A stretch of 64,000 nt of DNA from Phyllostachys edulis (GCA_036346405.1 CM070548.1:93528588-93592587), one strand, 5' to 3'. Positions 51,617 through 63,978 are shown, numbered from the stretch's first letter. The notes: a model not told the origin generated them from the letters alone. Program-made: numbers and translations.

Positions 51617-52959
51617 AAAGTTGGTATCAGAGCCATACTGACTATAGAAACCCCTAGCTTGGTCGTTCTTACGATATTTGAAAAACTTAGATTCAAAATA
51701 TCAAATCCTTGCTAAAACTTAAATAAGTTCTTGGTTTATATTTCTTACCTATCTTAGCTTCTGATCTTACCTGGTTCTGATTTGATTTATCAAAAGATGT
51801 TTTCCCCTCTCGTCTCTTTTCAAAAACTAGGGTATGTGTTCAAGTCAAGATTAAGGGGTGTATTAAAAGTGTTAGTATAGAAGTCTAGTACCCCTAGCTT
51901 ATCATGTTAATGCAATAAAAATGAGTTTTTGTGCTGGCTGTTTTGTTTCTTGCTTGGAGTTCGATTTTTCTTGATATTTGCATGTGCTTATGGTAGGGTA
52001 ATATCATTTTATTTCTTATTAGTCTATTCCTTCAGCTGCTGTCTTTTGCCTCTACTGTTGGGTGATGTTGCTAACCTTATTTGCTGGAATAAGATGGCTA
52101 GACGTATCCGCAGTGGGCAAGGTCAGCAAGCTAGCCATGATGAGGTATGGTCAAGGTCAGAGAGGTACTCGACCACGAGCAACCCACACCCAAATATCAG
52201 CTTCAAAAGGTATGGGTTCAAGTTCTTGGAGTGTCTTATGAAGTACGTGACTTTCTGAGTCTTTGTGCTATAGGGTCGATCATTAGCACAACAATGAAAG
52301 TAGATATGAAAAAGGTACGTAAGAATGATCTGGTTCATATGTTGGTGGGAGTGCTGGAAATAGCTGCCATACCGTCTAGTGTATCATCTAGTGTACAGAT
52401 AGTGGTTGTTGAATATGTCTATGATTTTTTTTTTCAAAGTTGAAGATACAACTGTGGATACTGTTGACGAAGGCTTTGATCGGAGAGAAGATTATGAGGG
52501 GGAAGACAAGTTGGGCAAGGGCAAAGATGTCGAGATGGAAGATAGAGATGTTAAGATAATGAAGAATAATTCAGATATTAAATCAAATGCTCTTGAAAAC
52601 TGCAAGGGTCAGTCTACCTCAACTTCTAAAGGGGCTACCTTGGGGCTTTTGGCATCGGATACCATCTGGGTTACACCAAGGGCAGTCAGAAAGGAGATTT
52701 AGACTTTTGCATGAGGGGATGAGGAAGCTTTAATGGTGGTCCAAGGAAAACTGAATGCTACTGAGGACAATCACGTTGGGTAGGTTGATGCTTCAACTGC
52801 CGTGATGATGGGCAATGATGCTATAGTCTCACCTACGACAGAGATGGAGGGACGTGTTACCAAGGAAGTTGACGTCCTTGGTACTGAGACGGATGTTGTG
52901 ATGCTTCCTATGGCTAGCCGAGGAGTGACTAAAGAATCAGGGATTGGCGAGGACGTAAT
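51617..52959 (+). mobile_element. second internal region sharing the chromovirus LTR
   Basis: After the LTR at 46845-51616 comes PBS TGGTATCAGAGC (51622-51633) and a leader matching 39166-39540. From about 52010 the sequence departs from gag and instead carries a DUF4283-like frame. It is cut at 52959 by the Tat-type element. Its own 3' LTR would lie beyond the window. Confidence 0.8.
52094..52959 (+). pseudogene. DUF4283-like frame inside the second element
   Basis: 52094 onward starts MARRIRSGQGQQASHDE; a shift leads into 52147-52443 with KVWVQVLGVSYEVRDFLSL and AIGSIISTTMKVDMKKVRKN. This resembles the core of the grass DUF4283/zinc-knuckle family (usually W.QV.GVP.E.R.FL.LWAIGS, then VDM). 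After another frame break, an acidic low-complexity tail follows (DRREDYEGEDKLGKGKDVEM), with stops at about 52700 and 52780. Such domains occur in host-derived and LINE-associated proteins. Here it sits where gag-pol is expected, so it is probably an acquired sequence in a non-autonomous element. No zinc knuckle is visible before the truncation. Confidence 0.6.
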
Positions 52960-53650
52960 TGACGAGGATTAAAACCTCTATGTATTATTTTAATACATAA
53001 TAAAAGATCATATGTCTTCATGGTCATAACCCCTAAGGCTAACGACCTCACTGGTCATAAAGATTCCAGAGGTTACATAAGGGTGCCCTGGTCAGACAAG
53101 GTCCTGTACCTAGCCTCTGACTAGGTAACTGCTCGGAAACGCTATGAATTGGTGTTTATAACTGATCCCGAATATATTCCTACCGTGCGATGAATATGGC
53201 ATGTGTTGTATACTTCATACCATGCGGTTACACGATCCTAAAGACACTGACAAACAACTACCATACGGTTTAGTGTCTCTCAGGCACTAACTGTCGAACA
53301 GTTAACATGTTGTTAACTAACACTTAGCCCCGACCAGTCGCAACACTTCACTAGGGACGCCTTCTCCAGGAGTAACTGCCACCCCTTCGGAAGTTATTTA
53401 AGGGCGAAGCACAGAAGACCAACGTGCAGATCGGAACATCAACACAAGATCCACAGATCAAGAGACAATCTGAGACAAGCAAGATAGTAATCTTCACTTC
53501 CAGTGTAATTAGGATTAGTCCCTAGTCGGGTCGTGAGCACCCCTTTGTAAATCCAGTTCCTATCAATAAAGAGTGGCCCCATTCCCTCCAAGGAATTATC
53601 GCGTCATTTTTCTCTTTTATTTCATAAGATCGACGATTTGATCGTCGACA
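52960..53650 (+). repeat. 5' LTR of the Tat-type element
   Basis: 691 bp, TGACGAGGATTAAAACC to ATCGTCGACA, matching the solo LTR at 27990-28699 throughout. It inserted into the DUF4283-carrying element; the left flank is GTAAT. Confidence 0.9.
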
Positions 53651-53652
53651 GC

Positions 53653-53670
53653 TGGCGTCGTCTGTGGGGA
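53653..53670 (+). other. primer binding site of the Tat-type element
   Basis: TGGCGTCGTCTGTGGGGA starts three bases after the LTR. It is a one-base variant of the TGGCGCCGTCTGTGGGGA site usual for Tat/Athila elements. Confidence 0.85.
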
Positions 53671-53745
53671 AGAAGACGCAAGTTTCCTAAAAAAACTCTT
53701 CGCTCATCAAATCCTCGCTCATTCCCCGTAATCGCTGATGCGACA

Positions 53746-56287
53746 ATGCCCGGGGTTTGGAATGAGGAGAATTGGTTTGACCTAGCGGATGACGCCGACC
53801 TCGACATGGAAGGATGTATCCGTGCCATGCAAGAGAATGGCATGTCATCCTCCTCCTCCTCTGCTGGTTTGCACGTTGCCGACGTTAGCGAAATCGATCG
53901 GATGGACGAGGATGCGCCACCACCACAAGTGGCGCTCCCAGAGGAACCAGTCATTTCGACCAGTTTGGAATGTCAGAGGACCTCTCCAAGCCCGGTCTTT
54001 CCGACCGGCAAAACAGGTGACGAAATTTCAGCACCGCAATCCGAGAATCTCTATACTCTCGATGAGATCATGGCTGAAAGACACTCACCTACAGCTTCTG
54101 ACAATTCCAGAAGCGAACCGACACCTGGTAACGGTGTTGATGAAACATCCACTGGTTGTGGGCCAAGTGGGGATGATGCGACCTCAGCATACGATCGACG
54201 GTTCGTCGGATTAGGCTGAGCCCGCCAAGAAGACCTCAGGAGGTGCTCATCACCGACTACTCTCCATCGTGGAAGCTTCTAGCAGAAGCACTGAAACGCT
54301 CTCCATTAGTTATGATGGAAGCTCATCGAAAGATCAATGCTGGAGGCACGAGGTCAATGTGATCAGAGATGCAAATCAAGATGCCTTGCACGGTCCTACG
54401 CACTCTGCCATGCCATCACGTGTTGTTAGAGATGATCCGGGCCATCAGGCACCAACTTCCGGAGGCAACCGAGCTGATTGACGCCCATCAGTTAACTCGC
54501 CTAGCATTGCCCCACTAAGAGTAGCTGATAGGACAGAACAAATCCGGAGATCGAGGGAAGGTTCAGACCTGCGTACACCTACGACCAGTATGAACCCCCC
54601 GAGACCTTCGATAACTATACAAAACTTGCGACGTGTTCAAGATATGTTGAATAATTCTGACCCTGCTTTAGCAGAAACTCCAGGCTTTGTACAGCTTGTA
54701 GGCCAAGTATCGGAAATTCTCCAACAGACTATGCAACGCACGGAACTGTACCGGGAACAAAGGGCTTCAGGGAGTCAAACCATGACTTCATCCCAACGTT
54801 CCTCCCTCAGTAGAGGATAGCATGGTCTTGTTAGGGAACAATCGGTGCCAAGACCTCCTCGGCGATTTCGACCAAGGAGTCATGAGGGGGGAAGGCTATT
54901 CCAAGTAGTCACTCCCTCACCATGTTGGGAAGAACAACTGCTTGGACCTGACGATCTCCGACATCGTCTAAATCAAGCAGGCAGTCGAAGGCATCATATC
55001 AATGTCTACAACCGGATCGGCACACTAGAGCTCCAGCGTTCCAACCTTAGGAACTGGTCTCCGACTGATTACAATCCAGCACCTTTCCAAAGAAGGCGCA
55101 ATGAATCGATCACAGGTTGTCGAGCCTTCTCTGCAGGGCTCCAAGCTATGCGTTTGCCTAACCGGTTCCGACCGGCCAACTTGGACAAGTTCAATGGGAC
55201 TCAAAACCTATTGAAATTTCTCCAAATATATACCACCGCCATCAGAGCTGCTGGTGGCGATGAGAATGTAAAGGCTAACTATCTGCCCACCGTGCTCGAA
55301 GGGTCTGCCCGATCATGGTTATTAAACCTGCTGGTCAGATCAATCTATACTTGGGAGCAACTCTGCGACCTTCTAATTGCAAACTTCCAGGGTACGTACG
55401 ATTGCCCTGGGAAGGAGGATGATCGCCACCGAATTCGGCAGGGCTCTGATGAGACGCTACGTCAATACATCAAGAGATTCAGCCAGGTTTGTAACTCCAT
55501 ACCGGAGGTCGCAGAATCATCTGTTATCCAGGCTTTTAAAACAGGTCTGAGGAATTGGCTTTTTACGGAGGACATAGCAATGAACCCTCCACGAACAACC
55601 GTCAAATTGTTCGACATGGCCGACAAATACGCCACCGCTAGCGAAGCAATTAAGTGGTGTGAAGCCATTGATCGAAAAGATAAGATTCCCCAGCCTGGCC
55701 TAGACAAACCAGAGAAAAAGAATAAGAAGTCTCTTAAGAAGAAAAAGAACCGCAGACCCGACGATAAGGAAGTCCTAACGATTCCTGAAAAGATCACGAA
55801 AGGTAAGAAGGATTATACTGGTCGAGGCAAAACAAAAGCTCCGACCGAAGGATTCCGAAAAAACAAGAAGTGGTGTCCACTTCACCAGCAGACAGGGCAT
55901 GATTTGCGCACCTGTCGAGTTTGGCAAAAGAAACTAGAGGATTATTATGCAGGTAAAGGACCATTCCCCGCGATACAGGAGCTCGGAGAAACGAGTTCCA
56001 AAAAGGACAAGGATGGCGACGAAGAGATGGAGTACCTGGATCCTCAACACACGGTCAACATGATCTTCAGTGGGTCTTCTTCATACGAGTCGAAGCGTCA
56101 TCTGAAGGCCATGGAGCGGGAGGTCAACCTCGTCGAATCTCCGACCATCATCAAACCATCAAAGTGGTCGGACATGGCAATCTCCTTCAGCAAAGAAGAC
56201 TGCCCCATCCCTTCGACTCTCGACCAGGTAGGTTCCCTATTGTTGTTGAACCAACTATTAATAATTGTAGGGTTAATCAAATCATGA
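53746..56287 (+). pseudogene. gag: Tat-type gag
   Basis: An N-terminal acidic part (53746-54219; WFDLADDADLDMEGC) is followed by a frame change, then one frame from 54269 to 56287 with stops at 54481 and 54820. The last segment (54845-56287) carries the retrotransposon gag core: LDKFNGTQNLLKFLQIYTTA, ANYLPTVLEGSARSWL, then QYIKRFSQVCNSIPE. A Lys-rich stretch and a zinc-knuckle-like CPLHQQTGHDLRTC follow. This would be the capsid/nucleocapsid protein. The stops mean that full-length Gag needs readthrough or that the copy is dead. Confidence 0.85.
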
Positions 56288-56877
56288 TAAATGGAGATAG
56301 CTATTTGAATATATTATTTACGGGAGCTTTAGAAGAAATGCAAGTTCCCAGGTCGAAGGTGAAACCAGTGAAATATGCCTTTCATGGCATAGTTCCTGGC
56401 TCCACCGCTAAACCGGTAGGACAAGTTTCCCTACCGGTTACATTTGGAAGGCCTGATAACTTCCGAACAGAAAAGATTCCGTTTGATGTGGTAAACTTTG
56501 AATCAGCATACAATGGAATCCTTGGTCGACCGGCCTTAGCAAAGTTCTTGATAGCCACGCACTACGGTTATCAAAGTTTGAAAATGCCGGGGCCAAAGGG
56601 AGTCATCACAATTCGAGGAGATCAGAAAATGGCTTACGTGTGTGATCGGAAATCCTTTGAACTGGTCGATGAACTTTCGACCAGAGAGGCTAATCCATCT
56701 ACCATGCAGGTCAAGCAGTCGAGGCCGAAGATGACACCCAAGCCTTCTGACCAGACAAAGGAAGTACCGCTCGACAAAGGCGCTTCTCCGGACAGCGCCA
56801 AGTCGCCACCTGGGTCAGGAAACACTAACTCATCTACCCACAAGATTCTGGTCGGGGCAAGACTCGACCCCAAATAG
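56164..56877 (+). pseudogene. Tat-type protease region
   Basis: Lies in a different frame from gag, overlapping its end by about 120 bp. It contains RVNQIMINGDSYLNILFTGA, FHGIVPGSTAKPVGQVSLPV and YNGILGRPALAKF, the landmarks of the plant Tat aspartic protease. The usual DGGSS active site has become NGDSY, so catalysis is probably lost. A stop at 56875 separates it from RT. Confidence 0.85.
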
Positions 56878-56916
56878 GAAGAGTCGCTCGTCTCCTTCCT
56901 CCGAGCAAATCAGGAC

Positions 56917-57927
56917 GTGTTTGCCTGGCAAGCGTTCGATGTGCCCGAAGTCCCCCGGGAGGTGATCGAGCATAGGCTAGCTCTCGGCGACAAAAACCGA
57001 TCAGAAGAAGGCTGCGGTGTTTCAGACTTTGATCGGAAGGAAGCAATCCAGTCGGAGATTGACAAGCTCCTCAACGCTGGGTTTATTCGTGAAGTCGACC
57101 ACCCTCAGTGGCTCGCCAATCCTGTAATGGTTAGAAAGATTAATGGGAAATGGCGAAGGTGTATCGACTTTACAGATCTTAATAAAACTTGTCCGAAGGA
57201 TGATTTTTCCCTTCCACGCATTGACCAACTTGTAGACTCTACTTCTAGGTGTGAGTTACTAAGTTTTTTAGATGCGTATTTAGGGTACCACCAGATTAAT
57301 ATGTGTAAAGAAGATGTAGAAAAAACCTCCTTCATCACCCCATATGACACTTACTGCTATGTTAAGATGCCATTTGGTCTCAAAAATGCTGGTGCAACTT
57401 TTCAAAGGTTGATGCAAAAAACCTTTAATCCACAAATAGGTCGGAATCTAGAAGCCTACGTTGATGATCTAGTCGTAAAGAGCACCAACGTTGGCGATCA
57501 CATTCCTGACTTACAAGAAACTTTCAATGACTTGAGAAGACATAACCTCAAGTTGAATCCAGAAAAGTGTGTGTTCGGAGTTTCTGCTGGAAAACTGTTC
57601 GGTTTCCTAGTCTCGGCTAGAGGTATCGAAGCAAATCCAGTAAAGATATCGGCCATCGATCAGATGCGCCCTCCGACCACGAAGAAGGAGGTCCAGAAAC
57701 TAACCGGCTGTATGGCAGCGCTAAGTCGTTTCATAGCAAGGTTAGGGGAAAAAGGATTATCTTTCTTTAAGCTTCTTCGAAAATACGGAAATTTCGAGTG
57801 CACTAAGGGGGCAAACGATGCCTTTGAGGATCTTAAAAAGTACCTTACTAGTACCCCGGTCTTAGTCTCTCCAAGATCGAAAGAAACATTTCTAATTTAC
57901 GTGGCAGCAACACCACAGAGCGATTAA
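56917..57927 (+). pseudogene. pol: Tat-type reverse transcriptase
   Basis: A long uninterrupted 336-codon frame: EIDKLLNAGFIREVDHPQWL, MVRKINGKWRRCIDFTDLNK, FLDAYLGYHQINM, MPFGLKNAGATFQRLM, the catalytic AYVDDLVVKS, then LKLNPEKCVFGVSAGKLFGF and the thumb. All catalytic aspartates are present. The start of RNase H (TFLIYVAATPQ) ends at a stop near 57927, where one base change or frameshift breaks the frame. Confidence 0.92.
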
Positions 57928-58680
57928 CGGTGTCTTGGTGGAGAAAGGATAACATCCAACGACCGGTTTATTACGTGGCGAAGTCTTACATAGACCAAAG
58001 GAAAGATACCCACAGTACAAAAGTTGCTCTATGGTCTTCTTATGTCTTCAAGGAAGCTAAGGCACTACTTTCGAGCCCACAAAGTGGTCGCATTACCAAC
58101 GGGTATCCTTGGTCGTCCTTGAAACAAGGAATCATCAGGACGAATAGCAAAATGGGCGGTTGAGCTAGGGGCATTTGACCTCCATTTCATCTCACGAACA
58201 GCAATCAAGTCTCAGGTAATAGCATAATTCATTGCCGAATGGACTAACCCTGAACCTACCCAAGGGCCCGAGTACGAAAACCACGATGAGTGAACAATGT
58301 ACTTTGACGGTTCCTTGATGCTAAAAGGCTCGGCGGCTGGAGTTGTCTTGATATCCCCTACTAGCGAACACATCAGGTACGCCATCCAGTTAAATTTTCC
58401 TACCACAAACAATGTGGCAGAATATGAAGGTTTACTGGCAGGACTCCGAGTAGCTCGTACGCTTGGGATTCGCAGATTACTAGTAAAAGACGATTCTCAA
58501 CTAGTAGCGAATTAAGTAGGGAAAGAGTATCAATGCTCGAGTACCAAGATGTCATCTGATTTGGCGGAAGTACGAAAACTCGAAAAGCACTTCTTCGGTT
58601 TCCAGATCCAACATATTCCTAGAAAAAAAAACTTTCTGGCAGACCAGTTGGCACGAATGGCCTCCACGAGATCGACAGTC
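57928..58680 (+). pseudogene. Tat-type RNase H and additional RNase H
   Basis: The first RNase H continues in a shifted frame (RPVYYVAKSYIDQRKD). The second, archaeal-type RNase H typical of Tat elements is readable from 58297: MYFDGSLMLKGSAAGVVLIS, TTNNVAEYEGLLAGLRVA, KDDSQLVAN, then a stop at 58515 and the resumed frame with HIPRKKNFLADQLARMAS. The dual RNase H supports the lineage assignment. Confidence 0.82.
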
Positions 58681-60075
58681 CCGCCCGGAGTTTTTCTCGA
58701 GCAACTCGATTCACCCTCGGTAGTCGAGCCTTCCGAGAACATACATGATTCTTTGCAGGTCATACAAACTGATCGAGAGAACATAGATGCTCCACAGGTC
58801 GTTGACGGTTGGCGCTGTCACGATCAAGGTAGAGATTGGATGACATCGATCTACAATTATCTTCAGCATGACATAATTCCAGAAGATGATGTAGAGGCTG
58901 ATCGTCTAGCACGAAAAGCCAAATCATACACTCTAATCGAATGTACCTTGTATAAACGAGGATCTAACGGAGTGTTGATGAGATGCATATCTCAAACGGA
59001 TGGCATTAAATTGCTAACCGAAATCCATGAAGGAGTATGTGGAGCACATCATTCCTACAGAACACTGGTCGGTAAAACCTTCAGGCAAGGATACTATTGG
59101 CCAACCGCCCTTCATGATGCAAAAGAGCTCGTGACGAAGTGTGTACAATGTCAGTTTTATAGCCGACAAGTACATCAGCCAGCACAAGCTTTGCAAACAA
59201 TTCCTCTTTCTTGGCCTTTTGCAACCTGGGGGCTGAACATTCTGGGACCTTTCCCAAAAGCACCTAGGGGCTTCGAATTCCTTTTTATCATGATTGACAC
59301 GTTTACAAAATGGATCGAAGCTGAGCCTATTGTTAAAACTACAACTGAGGCCGCTAAGAGATTTCTCACAAAAAATGTGATGACACGATTTGGTGTACCC
59401 ACTCGTATAATCACAGACAACGGTGCCCAATTCTCAAGTGGTCAATTCTAGGAATTCTGCGACGAACTTGGTATCAAGGTTCATTTTGCTTCGGTTGCTC
59501 ATCCGCAGAGCAATGGAGCAGTTGAGCGAGTCAATGCTATCATCATGCAGGGGATCAAACACCGAGTATTCGACCAGTTAATCAAACAGTCAGGAGCTTG
59601 GGTTCAAGAACTCCTGTTTGTATTATGGGCCGTGCGAACCACGACCAGTCGTGCAACCGGCGAAACGCCATTCTTCTTGGTTTATGGTGCTGAAGCCATG
59701 CTTCCTCCAGAGCTAAAACTTAGCTCTGTTCGAACTGATTGTTTCAATGAAAACGATCAGAATGAACGACGACTCGACAACGTCAATTTCCTTGAAGAAT
59801 GACAAAACTAAGCCCTAGTACAATCAGCAGCCTACCAACAAGTCATGCGAAGGTACCATAGTCGTAAGGTGCAACCTCGCAGCCTCACTGTAGGTGATCT
59901 GGTTCTCAGAAAAATTTAGAACCAAGCAAATCGCAACAAACTTTCTCCCAAGTGGGAAGGTCCTTACACTGTAGTCAAAGTCACCCGACCAGGTTCCGTA
60001 CGACTAGCTATGTCTGATGGGCAAATTTTGTCAAATTCTTGGAACATTGATCAATTGCGTAAGTTCTATGTTTAA
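58681..60075 (+). pseudogene. Tat-type integrase
   Basis: Zinc-binding part GVCGAHHSYRTLVGKTFRQ to CVQCQFYSRQVHQ; core WGLNILGPFPKAP (first catalytic Asp replaced by Asn), IDTFTKWIEAEP, TDNGAQFSSGQF, a stop at 59451, then HFASVAHPQSNGAVERVN (catalytic Glu). The C-terminal part (SRATGETPFFLVYGAEAMLP, KLSPKWEGPYTVVKVTRPGS) ends at 60075 after further stops near 59800 and 59920. The Asp-to-Asn change and stops make it inactive. Confidence 0.9.
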
Positions 60076-61108
60076 TTATTTTACATTCTTTCCATTCTTT
60101 CATTTTAATAAAGATTAGTTATTCCTTTATTTATTAAGATGAGTAATCTTGCTTATATATATACCTATATTCTGGTCGTTTGTTATTGTTATTTAAATCT
60201 GGTAGGAGGAGACAATCTTCTCTCTGACATCCTTTCCAAGGATCTCTATTACTCTATGGCAACGACTTCTAAGTCATACGCTGTATGGGTCCTAGTCGTG
60301 AGCATTCCCTGAATGGTTCCCACACGCGACCACACTCTTTTCTTAAAGAAATATATGAGTAATCAGAGCATAATACAAATAACTTTATATAGTGATTGAT
60401 ATGCTTAAGATTCTAAAGAGTATATTTCATCATTTCAAGATTCTGCTCTACTCTTGTCTGGCTACTGGTCGGGACACGGAAAGCCTCCTAGTCGAAGTCT
60501 CTCCTTTTTCGTACGTGGTCCTGCCCACTAGAAGGAACTTCCTAGCGACAGTTCTTTTCTTACGATCCTCGCTACCAGTCGAATTAAGAGCTTGAGCACG
60601 TTTCACGAAATATGTTTTATATCTTCAGGTCTTAGCATTTCTTCTGACCAGTTTTTGGATAATAGATATAAACAAATTCACTTATCATTTGTTGCATCCA
60701 TTCTTGCATTTTTTTTTCTTTTTTTCATCAAAGCAAGTCTTCTTTTCCGACCATATACTGCTTTGTTTGATGTTACTAGTGATCTAAAACAGATCTACAA
60801 CTAGTCGAAATCTTACACTGGTTCCGTCCAAATTGATTTTCTAGTATTATTATGATCAGTTTTGTCATATAATCAATATATACCTTCAACACAAAATGAA
60901 TGGTTGAGACTTTAAGTTCTCTTTTTTCTTGGCTAACTGCTTTTATAGTAACGTTCTTCTACTATAAATCAGTCGGGGGCTAGGGCATATCAGAGTTCTT
61001 TAAAAAGTCAAAAGGATAAATAAAAGACTTGCTGATGTCAAAAAAAGGTAAGTTTTATACATTTCATAATTCTTATTTTACAATGTCCTACTCTAGAATG
61101 ACTCCAGA
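60076..61108. other. non-coding region between pol and the antisense ORF
   Basis: AT-rich spacer internal to the Tat-type element. It contains CAGTCGGGGGCTAGGGCATA at about 60971, a purine-rich tract. No reading frame was recognised. Confidence 0.5.
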
Positions 61109-63978
61109 CTAATCACTGTTTGATGGAGATCCGACCTCCATCTCCTCTACAACTTTGTCTCCAAGCGACTTTAGTTCTTTCATAAACTTAGTCGCCTCAT
61201 CAGGCTGGCAGCTGAAGTCATCTTCAACGGCTTGGAGATCAATCGAGGAGTCGGAAGCCTTCAGTTTCACCAACGCAAAACTAACTCCATTGGCAGCGCC
61301 TTCTTTCATAGTCTGGGCATAATTCTCTCGAGTAGACTTGAGCAGACCACTGAGATCTTCTAGAAGTTGGCCCAAGTAGTTCATTTTCTCTATTGGATCT
61401 CTTAAGTCAAGCATACTTGATCCTGATCCCATATCAAAGATCATCTTGTTTAAAGCATGAATCTTCTCGTCAAGAATTTGCTGCCTCCTTTTCCTGCTCA
61501 AATTCTAGAGCCTTCTCGGCTCTATTCAGCGCTTGCGTTTGCTCTACACGAGTAAAACAAGTAGTAAGCACAACATGATCAGAGGAAGATAATAAGTCAA
61601 GTCTACGACCTATTACCTTCAATTTTCTTGTTTAATGTCTCATTTCTGGTCGATGCCTCTGCAATCGACCGATTCTTAGCCTGATTTTCTTCCTCAAGCA
61701 GAGTTATTCTGGCTTTATTAGCCACGACTTTTTCTTTTATTTTCTCCAAATCTATCAAACACGATAAGAGAGAATAATTAAAGAATGACAAAGTATTGAA
61801 GAAGGAAAAGGGTTAAATGGAAAGTTCTTACTTTCCAGTTCGGAGTGTTTTTGCTCCAAGTCCTTAATTCGCTGGGTCAGCCCTCCGACCACAGCAAAGT
61901 TCTCGACCATATGCTACACAAATAGCATTTTCTCTTTAAATTTCCTGTAAACTTTTAAGAATGACAATGAAACTGGTCATAGATGCTTACCCGGATTGCC
62001 AAGTCATTATAACCGGCAAATATCAAATCAGGACTTGTCTTGATTTGATGATCCAATATTTTTCCCCATGCCTCGTCAAGCTCCTTATCATTGATAAATC
62101 AAGGATGAAAAGGGAACTTGTCAGGTTGAGAGGGATTACCAACATTGGTCGAAACCTGCTGAGGGCCTTTAGTGGCATCTACCTCCGTAGAAGGAGTTAG
62201 AACCACCAATGGATCCAACTCGACCGTTGGCCTTGACGCCTGCTCAGGGGCTTCTTCGACCACTGTTCCCTCAGGGACTTTGTCCTGGGAAGTGCTCTAG
62301 TCAAAGACTTCCACGGGTACCGGGTCCTCAGGAAGATTCTGGTCGGAATCGATCGGAACGCCAGAAGACCTATACAAGACGAAGAAGGGAAGTTCAAAAC
62401 TCCGAGTAATCAACAACTATTAAAGGTATACACTCATACGACTTTTTCATTTGTACATACCTAGTTGATTTTTTACTTTTGACTTTGAAGCGCGGTAGAG
62501 TAAACTCTGTACCGCTAGCCTTCCTTTTCTTCTCAACCAAATTCACCGGTTCTGAACCAGCAGGGTTGGTTAAGCCCTTCACATCCTTCGACAGGATATC
62601 AAAGGCAATATCGTCGACAAACTGGTCGAGGATAGCATTCCTGACCATCGGGTCGGAGAGAGTGGTTTCATCAACCTCCAGATCAGTTGTTTCAGTAACA
62701 ACTGTCAGGTCGTGAACGACCAATCTGGAGTCTACGACCTCCGCAGTTATGCTCTGCGGGCCTTCAGTCTTTCCACCTAAATCAAACAACGAGTTTGGTT
62801 AGGTGATGAAATCTTCTATCTAAAGTATATATATTTTTCTTTTATGCTCTATTACCTCGGGAGATTCATCTTCTTCCAGTGCATCTGGGCACGAATCGGT
62901 CAGAACCATGGTGGGATGTTGATCCTCACCTGATTGTATGACTCGCAAACCAACCGCCTACAAAAATAGAGCAAAATCAATAAACTGATCGGAGAACATG
63001 TATACATGATTGGAGAGAATTGATTATCTACCTTAAGTCTTGCCAGTCTTTCTTCAACAGAGACTATTGCCAGGATGTCGGGGAATGTGGCCTTCTCACC
63101 AGGCTCCCCGGCGTAGATCATCCTGATCCGCTCTCTGATCTCGTCAGGAGAAAGGGTTGTTTAAAAAAAAGAGAAGAAGAAAGAGACAGAGCAGGTTTTA
63201 AAGGTTTTACGATAATCAAATAAAAAACCATACTAGTTGGAGCTTCTTTCAAAGACTTACCTCCTCGTGAGTCCGTAATAGCTTCATCACGACCAATGGA
63301 CCAGAGCAGGGAATGAGCTCGGAGCCTTAGAGGACTAATCTAGCATTTGGTGAAATCTCTCACCACATGCCAGGAAGTCAATCCTTTGACCCTAAGGTCA
63401 TGGATGGCATCCACCCATCTTCCGATCACCCCTGCCTTCTCCACGGTTTTCGTCTACTTGGGATTCTCGTTCGCCCTGATTCCGGCGAAGCAGAGGCCGT
63501 CGTCCCTTGTAACCTTCATGTAAAACCAATTCTTTTTCCATGAAGACCACGAGGACTTCGAGTACATTTCGATGTACTCATCGGCCTTCTCGTCATGAAG
63601 GCGCGGTGTGCATTCTCCAGGAGCCCCCGTGGATCTCCCCGACATCGCCATTCGATAAAAGTACCTGAAGAGCTTCATGTTTGGACGCACTCCCAGGTAC
63701 GCCTCACATAGATAAACAGAAATGCTAATATTAGCGGTGGAATTGGGAGCCAAATTCACCAACTCCACCCCGTAGTATTCCAAAACACGGGGGAGGAATT
63801 TGTGTACTGATACCCTCAATCCACACTCGATGTGGGCGAGAAAGACTGGAATTTTCCTATCTTCGCGGCTCGAAAAGTGCTCCCCGACCGCTGACCTCCA
63901 TCCAATCAGATTCCTATCTGGAAGCATTCCCATCTTCTCCAACGCTTCAAGCTTCTTCTCATTCAGATCCGAAGCCAT
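61109..63978 (-). pseudogene. antisense multi-exon ORF of the Tat-type element (gypsy-type transposon domain)
   Basis: On the minus strand, exon 1 (63978 to about 63262) starts MASDLNEKKLEALEKMGMLP and contains VSVHKFLPRVLEYYGVELVN, the fold known in databases as putative gypsy-type transposon domain (PF04195). Splice-like boundaries then join exons at about 63150-63031, 62957-62857, 62776-62463, 62373-61992, 61910-61835, 61756-61619 and 61545-61109. Visible donors include GGAGGTAAG, AAGGTAGAT and GAAAGTAAG. The 3' half is a coiled coil (VVANKARITLLEEENQAKN). Three in-frame stops in exons (63452, near 63350, and 62297) and a frameshift near 61487 disable it. Extra antisense ORFs of this sort are reported from Tat/Retand elements; their role is unknown. 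Confidence 0.75.
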
